From a virus, in IMG/VR virus record IMGVR_UViG_3300043436_001617, positions 1-45,464 of that record: a stretch of 45,464 bases of DNA; one strand, given 5' to 3'. Below, in pieces: positions 24,960 through 34,061 of this stretch (position 1 is the stretch's first letter; each line of letters begins with the position of its first letter). A program made the position numbers and the translations under genes. The notes below the pieces were generated by a model. The model did not search any database. It saw nothing but the letters and a program-made list of their open reading frames with translations, and was not told the origin of the DNA.

Positions 24960-26777
24960 ATGGCTAATCCTACATCAGGCTTTCAACTTAGTGCGCTGCC
25001 GCAGCCCTTGAGTATGCCGAGCAACCTCGGCAAATTTGACGTTGGCGAAACCCAACAGGCTTACGCCAATGCGCTCAAGAATACGCAACAGACAGCTTTG
25101 CTTGCGCCACAGACTCAAGCTGCCATTGCTCAAGCTGGTTATCAAACGGATTTGGCCCGTGAAGGAATTAAACGTCTCCCAGCGGAAACGCAGAAACTAT
25201 TGGCTCAGTATGGTGCTGATGCACTAACCGCTGAAAAATCAGCACTTACTAGCAAGGCGCAAATGCCATATGTTGCTCCAACTGCTGCTGATCAAGCCAG
25301 AACGCAACAAGTTGCGGCAAATGTTGGAGCTAAAATTGCAGAACAAACACAACAACCAGCAATTTCAACTGGTGTTTCTCAAGCTGAATCGGCTTCAAAA
25401 TTTGCTGAATTATCAGCTAAATCTCCCGGCGGAATACCTCAACAAAAAATCAAGATTGGAGGAATTGAATATCCCGTATTCTTTACTCAGGACAGAACAC
25501 CAATTCTAGGGCCAGCCGCTACTTTGGCTGCAAAAGCCGTTAAAGGCGAAGTTGTTCGTGTTCTTAAACGCGAGACCGATTCAAGCGGTCAGGTTATCGT
25601 CACCGTTAAAAGATCATTGGTTCGTGGTGATAACTCGGAAACTGAAAAATCTCAAGAAACATACGCTGAGGGGCAAGAACCACAAGAAGGTTTTTACGCA
25701 AATCCTAGTTATTCTGAAACTCAAGAACCGCAAACAACTCTTCCACAAGCAGAGCAGTTAAGAGGATTGTTTACTCCTTCCGCACAACAAGCACCCGCGA
25801 CTGGATTAACGCCGCTAGGCACATATTCTCAAACGGCTCCACAAATGGGCACAGCTACTTCAACGGGTAGTGCATTAGCTGCTGCTCCTGTAGCTACGAC
25901 TCCTGTTGCTGCAACTCCCGCCGAAACTCTTGCTACAGCTCCTGTTGCAACCCCTGCTGCAACTTCGCCAGCTCAACAAACAACAACTGTTACTCCTGCT
26001 CCTCAACCGCAAAAGGAACAAGTCGTGATTCCTTGGAAGGGCAATGTTGCTGTTTCAATTGATGACCCAGCAGCTAAAGCTAAAAAAGAATTTGAAACGT
26101 ATGCTAACAAGCCCAACAAGGCTCCATTAAGTCCTAAAGCCGTTACCGACAATACAGTAGCAGCAAAAGAAATCCGCAAAGAATATAAGGAGCTTGATTC
26201 ACAATTAAATGCCCTAAATGAGGTAGCAAGAACAGCGGAAAATCTGCAAAAGGAATTTGGAACAGGATGGTTGCAAGCAAAAATTGACCCTGCTGTTTTA
26301 GCTCAGTTTGGATTACCCGCTGGTCAATCATTTGATTCTGCGGTGAATGCACTTATTCAAAATCTTTCCGACAAAACTCAATTCCGAAACTTTGGTGTTG
26401 TTGATTTGATTCGTCAATCCAAGCCAACTCGCGAAGACAGTCCTGAGGAAATACGCCGCAAAATGGATTATTTTAACTTCATGATTACTCGCGCAAAAGA
26501 ATCAAATGAAGCTATACGCTCGGGAATAGTTGATTATAAAATTCCAGCAGAGTTAGCTAAAGGAATGGTTGATAGAAATTATAGCGTTGGAAACAGGGAG
26601 TCCTATGAAAACTGGAAAAAGAATATCTCCACATATTCTGGTCCAGATGAGCAAAATAGCATGATTACCGGAGCTAAAAATTTTATTAAGCAAAATCAAG
26701 ATTCCAAAGACCCAGCTATTTCAAAACAAGTTCAAGATGTACGGGCAAAACTCAATAGCTTGGGTGTAAACTTATAA
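24960..26777 (+). CDS. Putative internal virion / ejection protein (605 aa)
   Basis: A Gln/Ala/Pro/Thr-rich protein. The first 150 residues are helical with many Gln, followed by a beta-rich insertion with Lys/Arg (about 170-220), a Pro/Thr/Ala low-complexity region (about 260-360, repeats of APVATTPVAA-type) and a helical C-terminal 240 residues. It has no recognised catalytic domain. Position and composition point to DNA-ejection proteins. The coding DNA from about 25380 to 26780 is rich in A/T-ending codons, unlike the flanking gene starts. Confidence 0.5.
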   Translation: MANPTSGFQLSALPQPLSMPSNLGKFDVGETQQAYANALKNTQQTALLAPQTQAAIAQAGYQTDLAREGIKRLPAETQKLLAQYGADALTAEKSALTSKAQMPYVAPTAADQARTQQVAANVGAKIAEQTQQPAISTGVSQAESASKFAELSAKSPGGIPQQKIKIGGIEYPVFFTQDRTPILGPAATLAAKAVKGEVVRVLKRETDSSGQVIVTVKRSLVRGDNSETEKSQETYAEGQEPQEGFYANPSYSETQEPQTTLPQAEQLRGLFTPSAQQAPATGLTPLGTYSQTAPQMGTATSTGSALAAAPVATTPVAATPAETLATAPVATPAATSPAQQTTTVTPAPQPQKEQVVIPWKGNVAVSIDDPAAKAKKEFETYANKPNKAPLSPKAVTDNTVAAKEIRKEYKELDSQLNALNEVARTAENLQKEFGTGWLQAKIDPAVLAQFGLPAGQSFDSAVNALIQNLSDKTQFRNFGVVDLIRQSKPTREDSPEEIRRKMDYFNFMITRAKESNEAIRSGIVDYKIPAELAKGMVDRNYSVGNRESYENWKKNISTYSGPDEQNSMITGAKNFIKQNQDSKDPAISKQVQDVRAKLNSLGVNL

Positions 26778-26781
26778 ATCC

Positions 26782-29700
26782 ATGGATTTTGACGTTAACA
26801 AATTTCTAGCTACTCCTACTTCGCAACTTTCTGGTGCTAAAAATAAGGCACCGCAGGGGTCCGCCGATACTGCTTTTGACCCTGATGCTTTTTTGCGTAA
26901 GGAAATAGCTCCTTTGGATGTTCACCAGAAGCTTGATTTGGCTACAAAGGACCTTGATGATGAATCTTTAAGTCCTAAGGATAGAAGTCAGGCAGAACTC
27001 AATTTTATGGACGCTTACAAAGAGCGCGCCATGAAGACAGGAACCATTGAACGTATTGGCCGAGCATTGCCTTCCTCTAAATCTATTGGGAAAGCACTTC
27101 AATCCGTTGCTGATGTTAAATTAAGCGATGTGGATTCTGCAATTGATTCTGCATTTAAGCAATACATGAATAACCCTGCAGCTGCTGCCATGGGTACAGT
27201 TACTGGCATTGGTCGCGGTGTGGTAAATGTTGGTCAATCTGCTTACAACGTCGGTAAGAATCTCACCCGCGAAGCTATGCAAAATGTCGCCAAATACGGC
27301 GATAGCGAAGGTATGGCTATTGGTGCGGCCAAGGATGCTTTAGATGATTATTACCTAAGCAAGGACATTGCTAAAACCAAAGAAAGCGTAACTAAAGCCG
27401 TTGGAGCCGAAGAGGCTCCTGCTTTTGTCAAAATGGGCGAACTCGGTGGTGAGGTTTTAGCCACTGGTGGTTTGGCAACATTGAGTAAAACTGCTCAGGC
27501 GGCACAAAAGGTCGCCAAGACAGCGGAAGCTCTTTCTGCTGTTAAAGATGGTGGCAGGAAGTCGATTTCTAAGATTCTACGCGATCAAACAGTTCCAAGA
27601 CTTGAGCGTTCAATTTCCGACCTTGAAGATTCTAAAGCAACTTTGTTTGAAAAATTAAAGAAAAGTAGAACCCTTGAATATGCCGAATCAGAATTTCCTC
27701 GAAGACTATCTGAATTAGAAGAGCAAATTGCCAGCAAAAGAAAGTTGGCCACTGTTATTGAGGGTGCAACTAGAGTGTCTCAATGGGCTGAAAAAGCAGG
27801 TGTTAATCTTACCGCTGGTGCTGCTATCGGTACAACCTTAGGTGGTCTTAGCGAAGTCCGTCCGGGCGAAGCCACAAAAGAAGCTGCTACGTTTGGAGGA
27901 TTGATGGGTGTGGGCGCTGGTGCCCTGCCATCTGTAATTGAAGCTGTTAAACCCGCCGCGAATTACGCTAAGGTCCTTAATGACCGTTATGGCTATCGCG
28001 GTATTGCTCCCGGCGAAACTGTTGATGTTAAAGGCATATTCAAAGCCGTTGATGATATTAATAATGGTCGTTACGAACCATCTGCTCAGGCGCAACGCAC
28101 GGCTGCTGCTCTTGATGAGACTGGCATCTCGTATCAGCCAGAAGCCACTGGTAATGTTCCTGCGAAAGCCCCGACATCCAAAGAACTTTTTAGCCTTGTT
28201 GATAACCTTGAGCAAAATATCGGACCAAGCAAAACCAGTGCGCCGATTCTACTTGGTTCTCGCACCGAATTTGACGTAGGTGCTGGTGTTAATCCAATTC
28301 AGTACAAATTCAAAGCAGCCGCTCCTGCTGGTCGAGGCGAGCAAGTCCTTAAGGCTTTTGAGAAAACTGAGAAATTAGCTGGGCGCGACCCCAAGGATAG
28401 CGTTCATGCGTTTGGTTACGACCCTGAGAAACGAAACCTGCTGGTTCAAATGGAACCAACTGTTTACGACAAGACGCCAACGGGGCGTGGCATTGAACAA
28501 TATCTCTATACCGATGTAACCCCTCAACAATTTGAGGCTTTTAGGTCCGCTCCAATCAAATCTGATTTCTTAAATCAGGAGATTTGGCGCAGTGGAGATA
28601 CTGGTTATTTACGTATTCGCTCAAGCCCACGGGATGTGATGAATGCGTATCTCAAATATCGTAATGGTGATATTGTTTACCAAGAAGGCTTTGGTTTCCG
28701 TAAAGCTACGCCAGAAGAGGCTTTGGCTGCTAAACAAGCTCCTGCTCCGGTCCCGGCTCCTGTAACTCCTGCTCCTACTGCTGCCGCCAAACAACCCGTT
28801 AAATCGGAGTTTTCAGCTAAACTGGATAATCTGGTTGATGATGCTATTGCTCAAAACAAGAAGAGCTTTGAAGAGGGCGCTAGGGCTAAAATTAACCCAT
28901 TGACTGAAAGCCCGTCTGTTGACATGTCCAGCGAGACAAAATCGCTTATTGACGAATTAAGGGGCATTGCTGATCGCTTGGATAAGCAAACCACTCAGTC
29001 TGGTTTGCCCATTAAAGAAACCACGCAACAGCAATTCGATTCCGTTGTTGATAATCTTCGCAAACTGGATGACCAAATCCGCAAGGAAAAGGTGCTTTCG
29101 TTTAAGGGCGACAAGAATCAAGCTGCCCATGAGGCCAAGATTCAAGAGCTTCGCGCTAAATTCATGCGCGAGAATGCCAACGACATTAATGCGTTGAAGA
29201 ATCCCCAACAAGCTGCCCGTGCTGCTGACGTTGAAGCTGCCTTGGCTGAAAAGGAACGCACGATTAAATCGCCTCAGGGAGCTAAAGCCCTCAGTGAAGA
29301 GTTGGCTCAAGAACAAAAGACAGCGGCTGATATTGAGGAAGGCGTCAAGGGTCCATCTACCGCTGCTGAAAAACAGCGTATGCAGGAAGCTGACATTGCT
29401 GCTCAAGGCCAAAAAACGGCTAAACGTGCATCCGATGTTGAGGCCGCATTGTCGGCAGAAGAACGCGCCCGTCAATCGCCAGAAGAAGCTAAATCGCTTA
29501 AGGGTAAACTAGCGGAAGAGCAAAAAACTGCCCTTGAAGTTGAAGAGGGTATTAAAGGGCCTTCATCCCTTGCCGAAGCGGGTAAAATGCAGTCCGCTGA
29601 TGTTGAAGCGAAAGCACAGAAGACTGCCAAACGCGCATCTGATGTTGAATCTGCCCTTTCTGAGAAAGAAAAGGAGCTTAAGTCTCCACAAGCACTGCAA

Positions 29701-30354
29701 CGTCTTAAAGACTGGTATGCAGAGCTTGAACGTCGCGGTAATCAACCTCCAGAAACTCCACCTACAGCTCCAGCTCCCGTAACCCCACCACCAGAACCCC
29801 CTGCTGCTGGTCCTAGTGCTGCGGCTGCTCCTGCCCCTGCCGAAATTCCAGTTGTCAGCAATCCCGAAGTTACGGTCACTAAGACCAAGAATAAAATCAC
29901 GCTGAAACCCAGCGAGAAACTTGATTCCGAAGTGTCTCAATTGGCTTCAAAGAAACAGATGGCTGCTCAAAAGGATTACCTTACGCAAAATCTTACAGAG
30001 CTTGAGAAGTCTGCTCCTGATATTCCTGAACTCAAGACAGCAAAGGATAAAGAAGCCTATGCTCGCGCATTACAGGATAAGGAATATTATTCCAAGGGAA
30101 GTGGTCGCTCTTACACCAATAAAGTAAAAGACGCTGAAAGGATTCTGTCATCATTTAATGATGAAGCCCCAAAGGTCACGATTAAGGTTCCCGGCGACGG
30201 TCAGTACACGATTGTTAACACCAAGGCTTCGTTGGCCTCATTCCGCGAAAAGATTGAGAGCAAATTTGGCACTGGATTAACGGTCAGCAAACCCGCTGGT
30301 AAGAAGATACCAAAGATGACCGAGGCTGAACGTGCCGAGTGGCAGGAAAAGTGA
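26782..30354 (+). CDS. Giant internal virion protein with KTSC-like domain and tandem repeats
   Basis: A 1190-residue protein, the largest of the ejection-type genes. Residues about 100-260 contain hydrophobic helices suited to membrane interaction (AAAAMGTVTGIGRGVVNVGQ). Residues about 540-605 resemble a KTSC domain (AFGYDPEKRNLLVQMEP, then QYLYTDVTPQQFEAFRSAP). Residues about 813-960 hold two and a half copies of a 69-residue acidic coiled-coil repeat (starting at nt 29218, 29425, 29632). A Pro/Ala linker and a C-terminal helical part follow. Its role would be in genome delivery. No lytic domain is evident. Confidence 0.6.
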   Translation: MDFDVNKFLATPTSQLSGAKNKAPQGSADTAFDPDAFLRKEIAPLDVHQKLDLATKDLDDESLSPKDRSQAELNFMDAYKERAMKTGTIERIGRALPSSKSIGKALQSVADVKLSDVDSAIDSAFKQYMNNPAAAAMGTVTGIGRGVVNVGQSAYNVGKNLTREAMQNVAKYGDSEGMAIGAAKDALDDYYLSKDIAKTKESVTKAVGAEEAPAFVKMGELGGEVLATGGLATLSKTAQAAQKVAKTAEALSAVKDGGRKSISKILRDQTVPRLERSISDLEDSKATLFEKLKKSRTLEYAESEFPRRLSELEEQIASKRKLATVIEGATRVSQWAEKAGVNLTAGAAIGTTLGGLSEVRPGEATKEAATFGGLMGVGAGALPSVIEAVKPAANYAKVLNDRYGYRGIAPGETVDVKGIFKAVDDINNGRYEPSAQAQRTAAALDETGISYQPEATGNVPAKAPTSKELFSLVDNLEQNIGPSKTSAPILLGSRTEFDVGAGVNPIQYKFKAAAPAGRGEQVLKAFEKTEKLAGRDPKDSVHAFGYDPEKRNLLVQMEPTVYDKTPTGRGIEQYLYTDVTPQQFEAFRSAPIKSDFLNQEIWRSGDTGYLRIRSSPRDVMNAYLKYRNGDIVYQEGFGFRKATPEEALAAKQAPAPVPAPVTPAPTAAAKQPVKSEFSAKLDNLVDDAIAQNKKSFEEGARAKINPLTESPSVDMSSETKSLIDELRGIADRLDKQTTQSGLPIKETTQQQFDSVVDNLRKLDDQIRKEKVLSFKGDKNQAAHEAKIQELRAKFMRENANDINALKNPQQAARAADVEAALAEKERTIKSPQGAKALSEELAQEQKTAADIEEGVKGPSTAAEKQRMQEADIAAQGQKTAKRASDVEAALSAEERARQSPEEAKSLKGKLAEEQKTALEVEEGIKGPSSLAEAGKMQSADVEAKAQKTAKRASDVESALSEKEKELKSPQALQRLKDWYAELERRGNQPPETPPTAPAPVTPPPEPPAAGPSAAAAPAPAEIPVVSNPEVTVTKTKNKITLKPSEKLDSEVSQLASKKQMAAQKDYLTQNLTELEKSAPDIPELKTAKDKEAYARALQDKEYYSKGSGRSYTNKVKDAERILSSFNDEAPKVTIKVPGDGQYTIVNTKASLASFREKIESKFGTGLTVSKPAGKKIPKMTEAERAEWQEK
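29218..29739 (+). repeat. Tandem 207-bp coding repeats (69 aa)
   Basis: Three units start at 29218, 29425 and 29632, exactly 207 bp apart. Each opens R-A-[AS]-D-V-E-[AS]-A-L and continues with [KR]SP[QE]..K.L...LA[QE]EQKTA. The third is shortened and ends near 29739. The repeats are Glu/Lys/Ala-rich and predicted helical. They can explain length variation by slippage or recombination. Confidence 0.75.
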
Positions 30355-30558
30355 TTACCTGACCTTGCTGGTGCTGTAACGACCCTTAATGTTGCTGGCG
30401 TAGTACGAACCAATGCTGCCAGCTTTGATTAAGCGTTCGTAAACGCCTTTAGGCACATTGAACAGGGCATAGGTGCTGCCGTTATTGAACGTAACCGACA
30501 TGGTTTGCGACTGTTCATCGTATTCAACGTCTTCAATGTTGCTGCTGCTGACTTTCAT
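30355..30558 (-). CDS. KTSC domain protein (67 aa)
   Basis: A KTSC domain: VSSSNIEDVEYDEQSQTMSV, then YALFNVPKGVYERLIKAGS and IGSYYASNIKGRY, matching the family's V-SS-I, Y-D, VP and GSIGSYY-like signature. KTSC is named for its occurrence at the C-terminus of lysyl-tRNA synthetases; its function is not settled. ATG 30558 is preferred over ATG 30615 because it begins at the domain edge and lies 11 bp from a TGC-TTAATA box. It converges with the 1190-residue protein, which has a similar internal domain; the two stop codons are adjacent. Confidence 0.8.
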   Translation of the reverse strand: MKVSSSNIEDVEYDEQSQTMSVTFNNGSTYALFNVPKGVYERLIKAGSIGSYYASNIKGRYSTSKVR

Positions 30559-30600
30559 GCTTGTATTAAGCACGAATTCTGTTCTAGGTTCAAGGTGAAA

Positions 30601-30858
30601 ATGACAGTCACTCATGAGTTCACAAACCCGATATGGGTTCAGACGCCTTTAGGCGAAGGAAGGGCGATTCTCATGATTGATTACGGTATCGACCATAATC
30701 CGATATTTTTGGTCCATCTTAACACTGGTAAATTCAAGTGCTTTGATAGCAATGAAACCATGGGATGCGAGAACCTGACCTGCGGGATTACTCGACCCGA
30801 TTATCCTAACGAAGGTAAGAAAATCAAATGGAACCCTGTAACTACGAAAGAATCCTAG
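30601..30858 (+). CDS. Hypothetical protein (85 aa)
   Basis: Starts at ATG 30601 with AAGGTG 4-9 nt upstream, one of few Shine-Dalgarno-like sequences here; the sequence from 30505 is open but the first 32 residues have low coding likelihood. The protein (TPLGEGRAILMIDYGIDHNP, then FKCFDSNETMGCENLTCG) is beta-rich with three Cys. No family recognised. It overlaps the methyltransferase gene by 31 bp, which suggests coupled expression. A weak promoter-like pair TTGTAT (30561) and TAGGTT (30585) lies upstream. Confidence 0.55.
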   Translation: MTVTHEFTNPIWVQTPLGEGRAILMIDYGIDHNPIFLVHLNTGKFKCFDSNETMGCENLTCGITRPDYPNEGKKIKWNPVTTKES

Positions 30859-31364
30859 ACGAAGAAACGCCACAGGCTAAACGCATAGCTGAGTACTTGA
30901 AGGGCTATGGGGTTGAGCAAGTGCTTGATGTGGGTTGTGGCCCCGGTAATTACGTAGCCGCGCTCAATGATGCGGGTATCAATGCTAAGGGCGTGGATGT
31001 TGATCGCCGTTGCTTGCAGACCCCTGAATGCCATGTAACGGACATCATTTGGGATGAACCCAAGTTCACTGCTCCCGTAGTGCTATCCCTTGAGGTAGGA
31101 GAACACATCCCTGCGGATTACTCATGGAATTACATACGGTACATCGTTAAATGTGAGCCATCCATGGTTATCTTCTCCGCTGCTCAAATAGGACAGGGTG
31201 GGGATGGGCATATTAACTGCCAGCCCAAGCATTACTGGTGCTCACGCTTTGAATGGCTGGGTTACAAGTACGACAATGTAGCCACAACTGACTTCCTTAA
31301 CTTTATGCGTAACGGCTACCACATGGGTTGGTTGGCTAACAACGCGATGATTTTCCACAAATGA
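30828..31364 (+). CDS. SAM-dependent methyltransferase
   Basis: A class I methyltransferase of 178 aa: motif I VLDVGCGPGNY (32-42), the SAM-ribose-binding Asp (GVDVD, 55-59), and the SLEVGEHIP segment (about 82-90) typical of the Methyltransf_23/12 group. The substrate could be a sugar, small molecule or protein. It is followed without a gap by a GT4 glycosyltransferase (ATGA overlap), so an O-methylated or modified glycan is a plausible product. Confidence 0.75.
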   Translation: MEPCNYERILDEETPQAKRIAEYLKGYGVEQVLDVGCGPGNYVAALNDAGINAKGVDVDRRCLQTPECHVTDIIWDEPKFTAPVVLSLEVGEHIPADYSWNYIRYIVKCEPSMVIFSAAQIGQGGDGHINCQPKHYWCSRFEWLGYKYDNVATTDFLNFMRNGYHMGWLANNAMIFHK

Positions 31365-32539
31365 AGAAACCACGTATCCACATCCTCGGTCTGTTCCATA
31401 CCGTTCCCAATGTTGCCTATCAGCATTGTGCGTTCACCCAAAAGGCATTCCGCATCCCCAAGATGATGCAGCCATTCGGCTATGAGTGCGTTGAGTATTC
31501 TAACGGCGATTCACAGACCACCGCTGACGTTAAGGTTCAAATGCTCACCGAGGATGAGCTGAACATGTTTGCTGGAAAGCATGAGAAGACCGCATTCCAT
31601 GGCAATACAGCGGTTATTGGCTCACCGCACTGGATTGAGTTCGATAAACGCCTGAAAGCCGCCCTGCCGAAGTACGTCAATGACGGAGACATTATCTGCC
31701 ATCCTTTTGGGCGTGCTCATGCGGACCTTGTGAAGATGTTCCCGCAACAACACCACGTTGAAACGGGCATTGGTTATCCCGATAATGACTTTGGTGCCTA
31801 TCGCATCTTTGAGTCCTACGCTTGGATGCACTATCACCTTGGTAAGACCCTGCACTTTGATGGCAGTGGTCGTATCGCCTACAATCAGGACAATCTACCT
31901 GTAGTTGGAACGGGTGGTAAGGATTACTGCTGGATTGTGCCTAACTACTTTGATTTGGATGATTGGGATTACCAACCTGAACCCGGCAAATATTTCCTCT
32001 ACTACGGCAGAATTTGCCCCGAAAAGGGGCTGGATGTGGTTAAAGCCATTGCTGAGTGCATTGATGAGGAAGTCATCCTTGCTGGCCAAGGCGACCCAAA
32101 GCCATGGGCGCATAAGAACTTGAAGTATATCGGTCCAGTGACCGGAAAGGCTCGTTCCGAGCTATTGGGCAATGCTAAGGCCCTACTGATGCCAACCCGC
32201 TACATTGAACCATTTGGTGGTGCTGGCGTTGAGGGTCAGCTTTGCGGCACACCCCTGATTGCTACCGATTACGGCTGCTTTGCGGAAACCTTGGTCCATG
32301 GTCAGACTGGCTACCGTTGCCATACCCTTGGCGATTGGCTGGATGCCCTTAAAAAGGTCAATGCGGGCGATTTAAGCCGTTCTTTCACCAGTATCAGGGC
32401 TAGACAGCTCTATTCGCTAGAAACGTGTGCAAAGCGTTACGATGCCATCTTCCAGCAGATTGCTGACCTGCGCCGTCCATCTAATGACCCCGAAGGTAGC
32501 GGTTGGTATCACCGGAAGGGCCACATGGTCCACGTTTAA
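31361..32539 (+). CDS. GT4 (group 1) glycosyltransferase
   Basis: A 392-residue GT-B enzyme. The C-terminal half has YYGRICPEKGLDVVK (214-228), VILAGQG (238-244), and the family's E-x7-E motif at E283-PFGGAGV-E291, followed by GTPLIATDYG, so it should be active on nucleotide-sugar donors. The first 190 residues form the acceptor domain with a short N-terminal strand KPRIHILGLFH. It shares an operon with the methyltransferase. It is the fourth glycosyltransferase gene in the window. A terminator-like hairpin follows its stop. Confidence 0.85.
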   Translation: MKKPRIHILGLFHTVPNVAYQHCAFTQKAFRIPKMMQPFGYECVEYSNGDSQTTADVKVQMLTEDELNMFAGKHEKTAFHGNTAVIGSPHWIEFDKRLKAALPKYVNDGDIICHPFGRAHADLVKMFPQQHHVETGIGYPDNDFGAYRIFESYAWMHYHLGKTLHFDGSGRIAYNQDNLPVVGTGGKDYCWIVPNYFDLDDWDYQPEPGKYFLYYGRICPEKGLDVVKAIAECIDEEVILAGQGDPKPWAHKNLKYIGPVTGKARSELLGNAKALLMPTRYIEPFGGAGVEGQLCGTPLIATDYGCFAETLVHGQTGYRCHTLGDWLDALKKVNAGDLSRSFTSIRARQLYSLETCAKRYDAIFQQIADLRRPSNDPEGSGWYHRKGHMVHV

Positions 32540-32571
32540 TCAATAAGATCGTTTTACTAAGTCAGTAAAAA

Positions 32572-32597
32572 GGGCCTACCCAGTAAAAGGTAGGCCC
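32572..32597 (-). terminator. Intrinsic terminator between two convergent genes
   Basis: A nine-pair perfect stem GGGCCTACC (32572-32580) and GGTAGGCCC (32589-32597) with an 8-base loop. On the minus strand it is followed by TTTTT, the usual form for terminating the capsid transcript. On the plus strand the tail (AATTTATT) is poor but may still work. A perfect 7-bp inverted repeat TTTTACT/AGTAAAA (32552-32570) sits next to it. Confidence 0.8.
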
Positions 32598-32623
32598 AAT
32601 TTATTGGCTAACTAATCAGTTGA

Positions 32624-33880
32624 TTAGACGCCAGAGACGCCAGAGCAAGAAGCTGGGGCATCGTCAACGGAACAACGCTTGTACACGATGGGGAGCACGA
32701 ACCAAGGATAGATCGGGCGGAAAGCACGACCGATTTGGAACGCGAGCACACCGTAGTTACGGAAGAAGTTTTGCACCATGTCAGGGTAAGCCCCGAAAAT
32801 GACTTCTCCACCGAACATTTGCTGCGCCCATTTCACGCGACCTTCGCCAACCCATTTAGCTGGAACCTGACGCTCGAAAGAGTTACGAGCAAACAGGAAG
32901 CCAACTTCGTGAGAAGCGACCAGCCAGCCGGGGTTAACAACTTCGATATTGCCAGTCGTGCCAGCAACTTGGACGTATGGCTCAACCGCAACATACGTGG
33001 AACCAGTCCAGTTGTAGCGGAGAGGACGTTGGTCTTCACCGAAGTCGATACCACGGAACATGGGCTTGAACAGGTAGCCCGTCATTCCCTTCATCGCCTC
33101 TTTGTCACCAGCAATGCTGTTGGCAGCGAGAGGTCCGATTGGGTATTGAACGTATCCACCGGGGCCAGCAGCGCCACCGAGGTCCTGACGAAGGGCCTCA
33201 AGGATGTCGGCAGAACCGATGAAACGAACGTGCGCGTTTTCGCCCTCGCCAAACTTCCAAGCAAGGAGGTCTTGCGTGAGGTAACGAGCGTAGTGATGGA
33301 GGAGCTGGAAGCTCAGACGGGTATCCGAATAGGTATTCGGGAGTGGGGTGTCGATTTGTTGCTGACCACCGCTGATCGTGGAGTAGAAGCTGGCGCTCGA
33401 TTGAACAACAGCTTTAACACCGGAACGGGTGAAGATTTCAGCACGGGTATCGGCATTGATGAGTTCCGTGGAGTATTGCTGCACAGCTTGGAGCTGCGAG
33501 GTAAGGGACTCTTTGAACGCATTGTAAGCGACGTTGAGGGCAATAACATCCGAGAAATCTTGATAGATTTTCGCTTGGTATTGGTAGCTCGACGTACCGC
33601 TCTTGCTGTTACCAGCATTGGGTCCGATAGCGGTGACACTGCCCATCGTATTGAACGTCGGGAAGGTCATGGACGTGCCGGGGACGGTACGACCTTGAAC
33701 CACGCTGACGTGGATGGGGGACACTTGGGCCTCAAAGGTCTTCTGTGGAAGAACCGAGAGGTAGGGAACATTAGCGGCCAAAGCAGCGCCAATGGGAGCG
33801 ATGATGCGAGTTGGGTCCGCAGCGAAGATTTGGGTCGCTGTCGGAAGATCGACGTAAGCAGGAGTAGGAGTGATAGGCAT
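32624..33880 (-). CDS. Major capsid protein
   Basis: A 418-residue shell protein with a Gly/Ala/Val-rich, soluble, beta-rich sequence (for example PQKTFEAQVSPIHVSVVQGR, then SADILEALRQDLGGAAGPG) and an E-loop/A-domain-like layout (HK97-type fold inferred). It uses the preferred codons of a strongly expressed gene. Assigned from this composition, length and absence of any other capsid candidate; it resembles capsid proteins of podovirus-like phages. It lies on the minus strand, alone, with its own promoter and terminator, 21 kb from the scaffold candidate. ATG 33880 has no ribosome site. Confidence 0.75.
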   Translation of the reverse strand: MPITPTPAYVDLPTATQIFAADPTRIIAPIGAALAANVPYLSVLPQKTFEAQVSPIHVSVVQGRTVPGTSMTFPTFNTMGSVTAIGPNAGNSKSGTSSYQYQAKIYQDFSDVIALNVAYNAFKESLTSQLQAVQQYSTELINADTRAEIFTRSGVKAVVQSSASFYSTISGGQQQIDTPLPNTYSDTRLSFQLLHHYARYLTQDLLAWKFGEGENAHVRFIGSADILEALRQDLGGAAGPGGYVQYPIGPLAANSIAGDKEAMKGMTGYLFKPMFRGIDFGEDQRPLRYNWTGSTYVAVEPYVQVAGTTGNIEVVNPGWLVASHEVGFLFARNSFERQVPAKWVGEGRVKWAQQMFGGEVIFGAYPDMVQNFFRNYGVLAFQIGRAFRPIYPWFVLPIVYKRCSVDDAPASCSGVSGV

Positions 33881-34025
33881 GATAATACTGTGTGAGTGTT
33901 TTTTCTATAATGGATTTGCAGCCATTAATACTGCCATTCGGTGGGTAGTTCCAAATGACCTAGACCCGTTTGCTCACAGCGGGTATGCCAATTAAGGCGA
34001 GCCGACTTTGCAGTTAGACCCCTGA
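33881..34025 (-). promoter_or_regulatory. Structured 5' leader of the capsid mRNA
   Basis: From the predicted start at about 34025 the leader runs 145 nt and folds into three hairpins in a row: ACCCG (33984-33980) with CGGGT (33968-33964); GTCATTTGG (33959-33951) with CCGAATGGC (33941-33933), nine pairs including two G-U; and TAATGG (33927-33922) with CCATTA (33913-33908). The second and third can also rearrange (GCAG 33934-33931 with CTGC 33921-33918). The last 27 nt before ATG are unstructured. Confidence 0.55.
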
Positions 34026-34031
34026 TGCTGA

Positions 34032-34061
34032 AATGTAGCAAATAATCTTTAGGCTTGTCAA
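34032..34061 (-). promoter_or_regulatory. Capsid promoter (leftward)
   Basis: On the minus strand TTGACA (34061-34056), an 18-bp spacer ending in TGC (34040-34038) and TACATT (34037-34032): a perfect -35 and an extended -10. Its -35 overlaps the -35 of the rightward promoter at 34055-34084. Confidence 0.65.

Noticed and set aside
32735-33895. A 386-codon open frame on the plus strand across the capsid gene
   Set aside because: It is antisense to the capsid gene, and its amino acids are mostly those produced when a GC-rich, biased coding strand is read backwards. No promoter, no start context and no domain.
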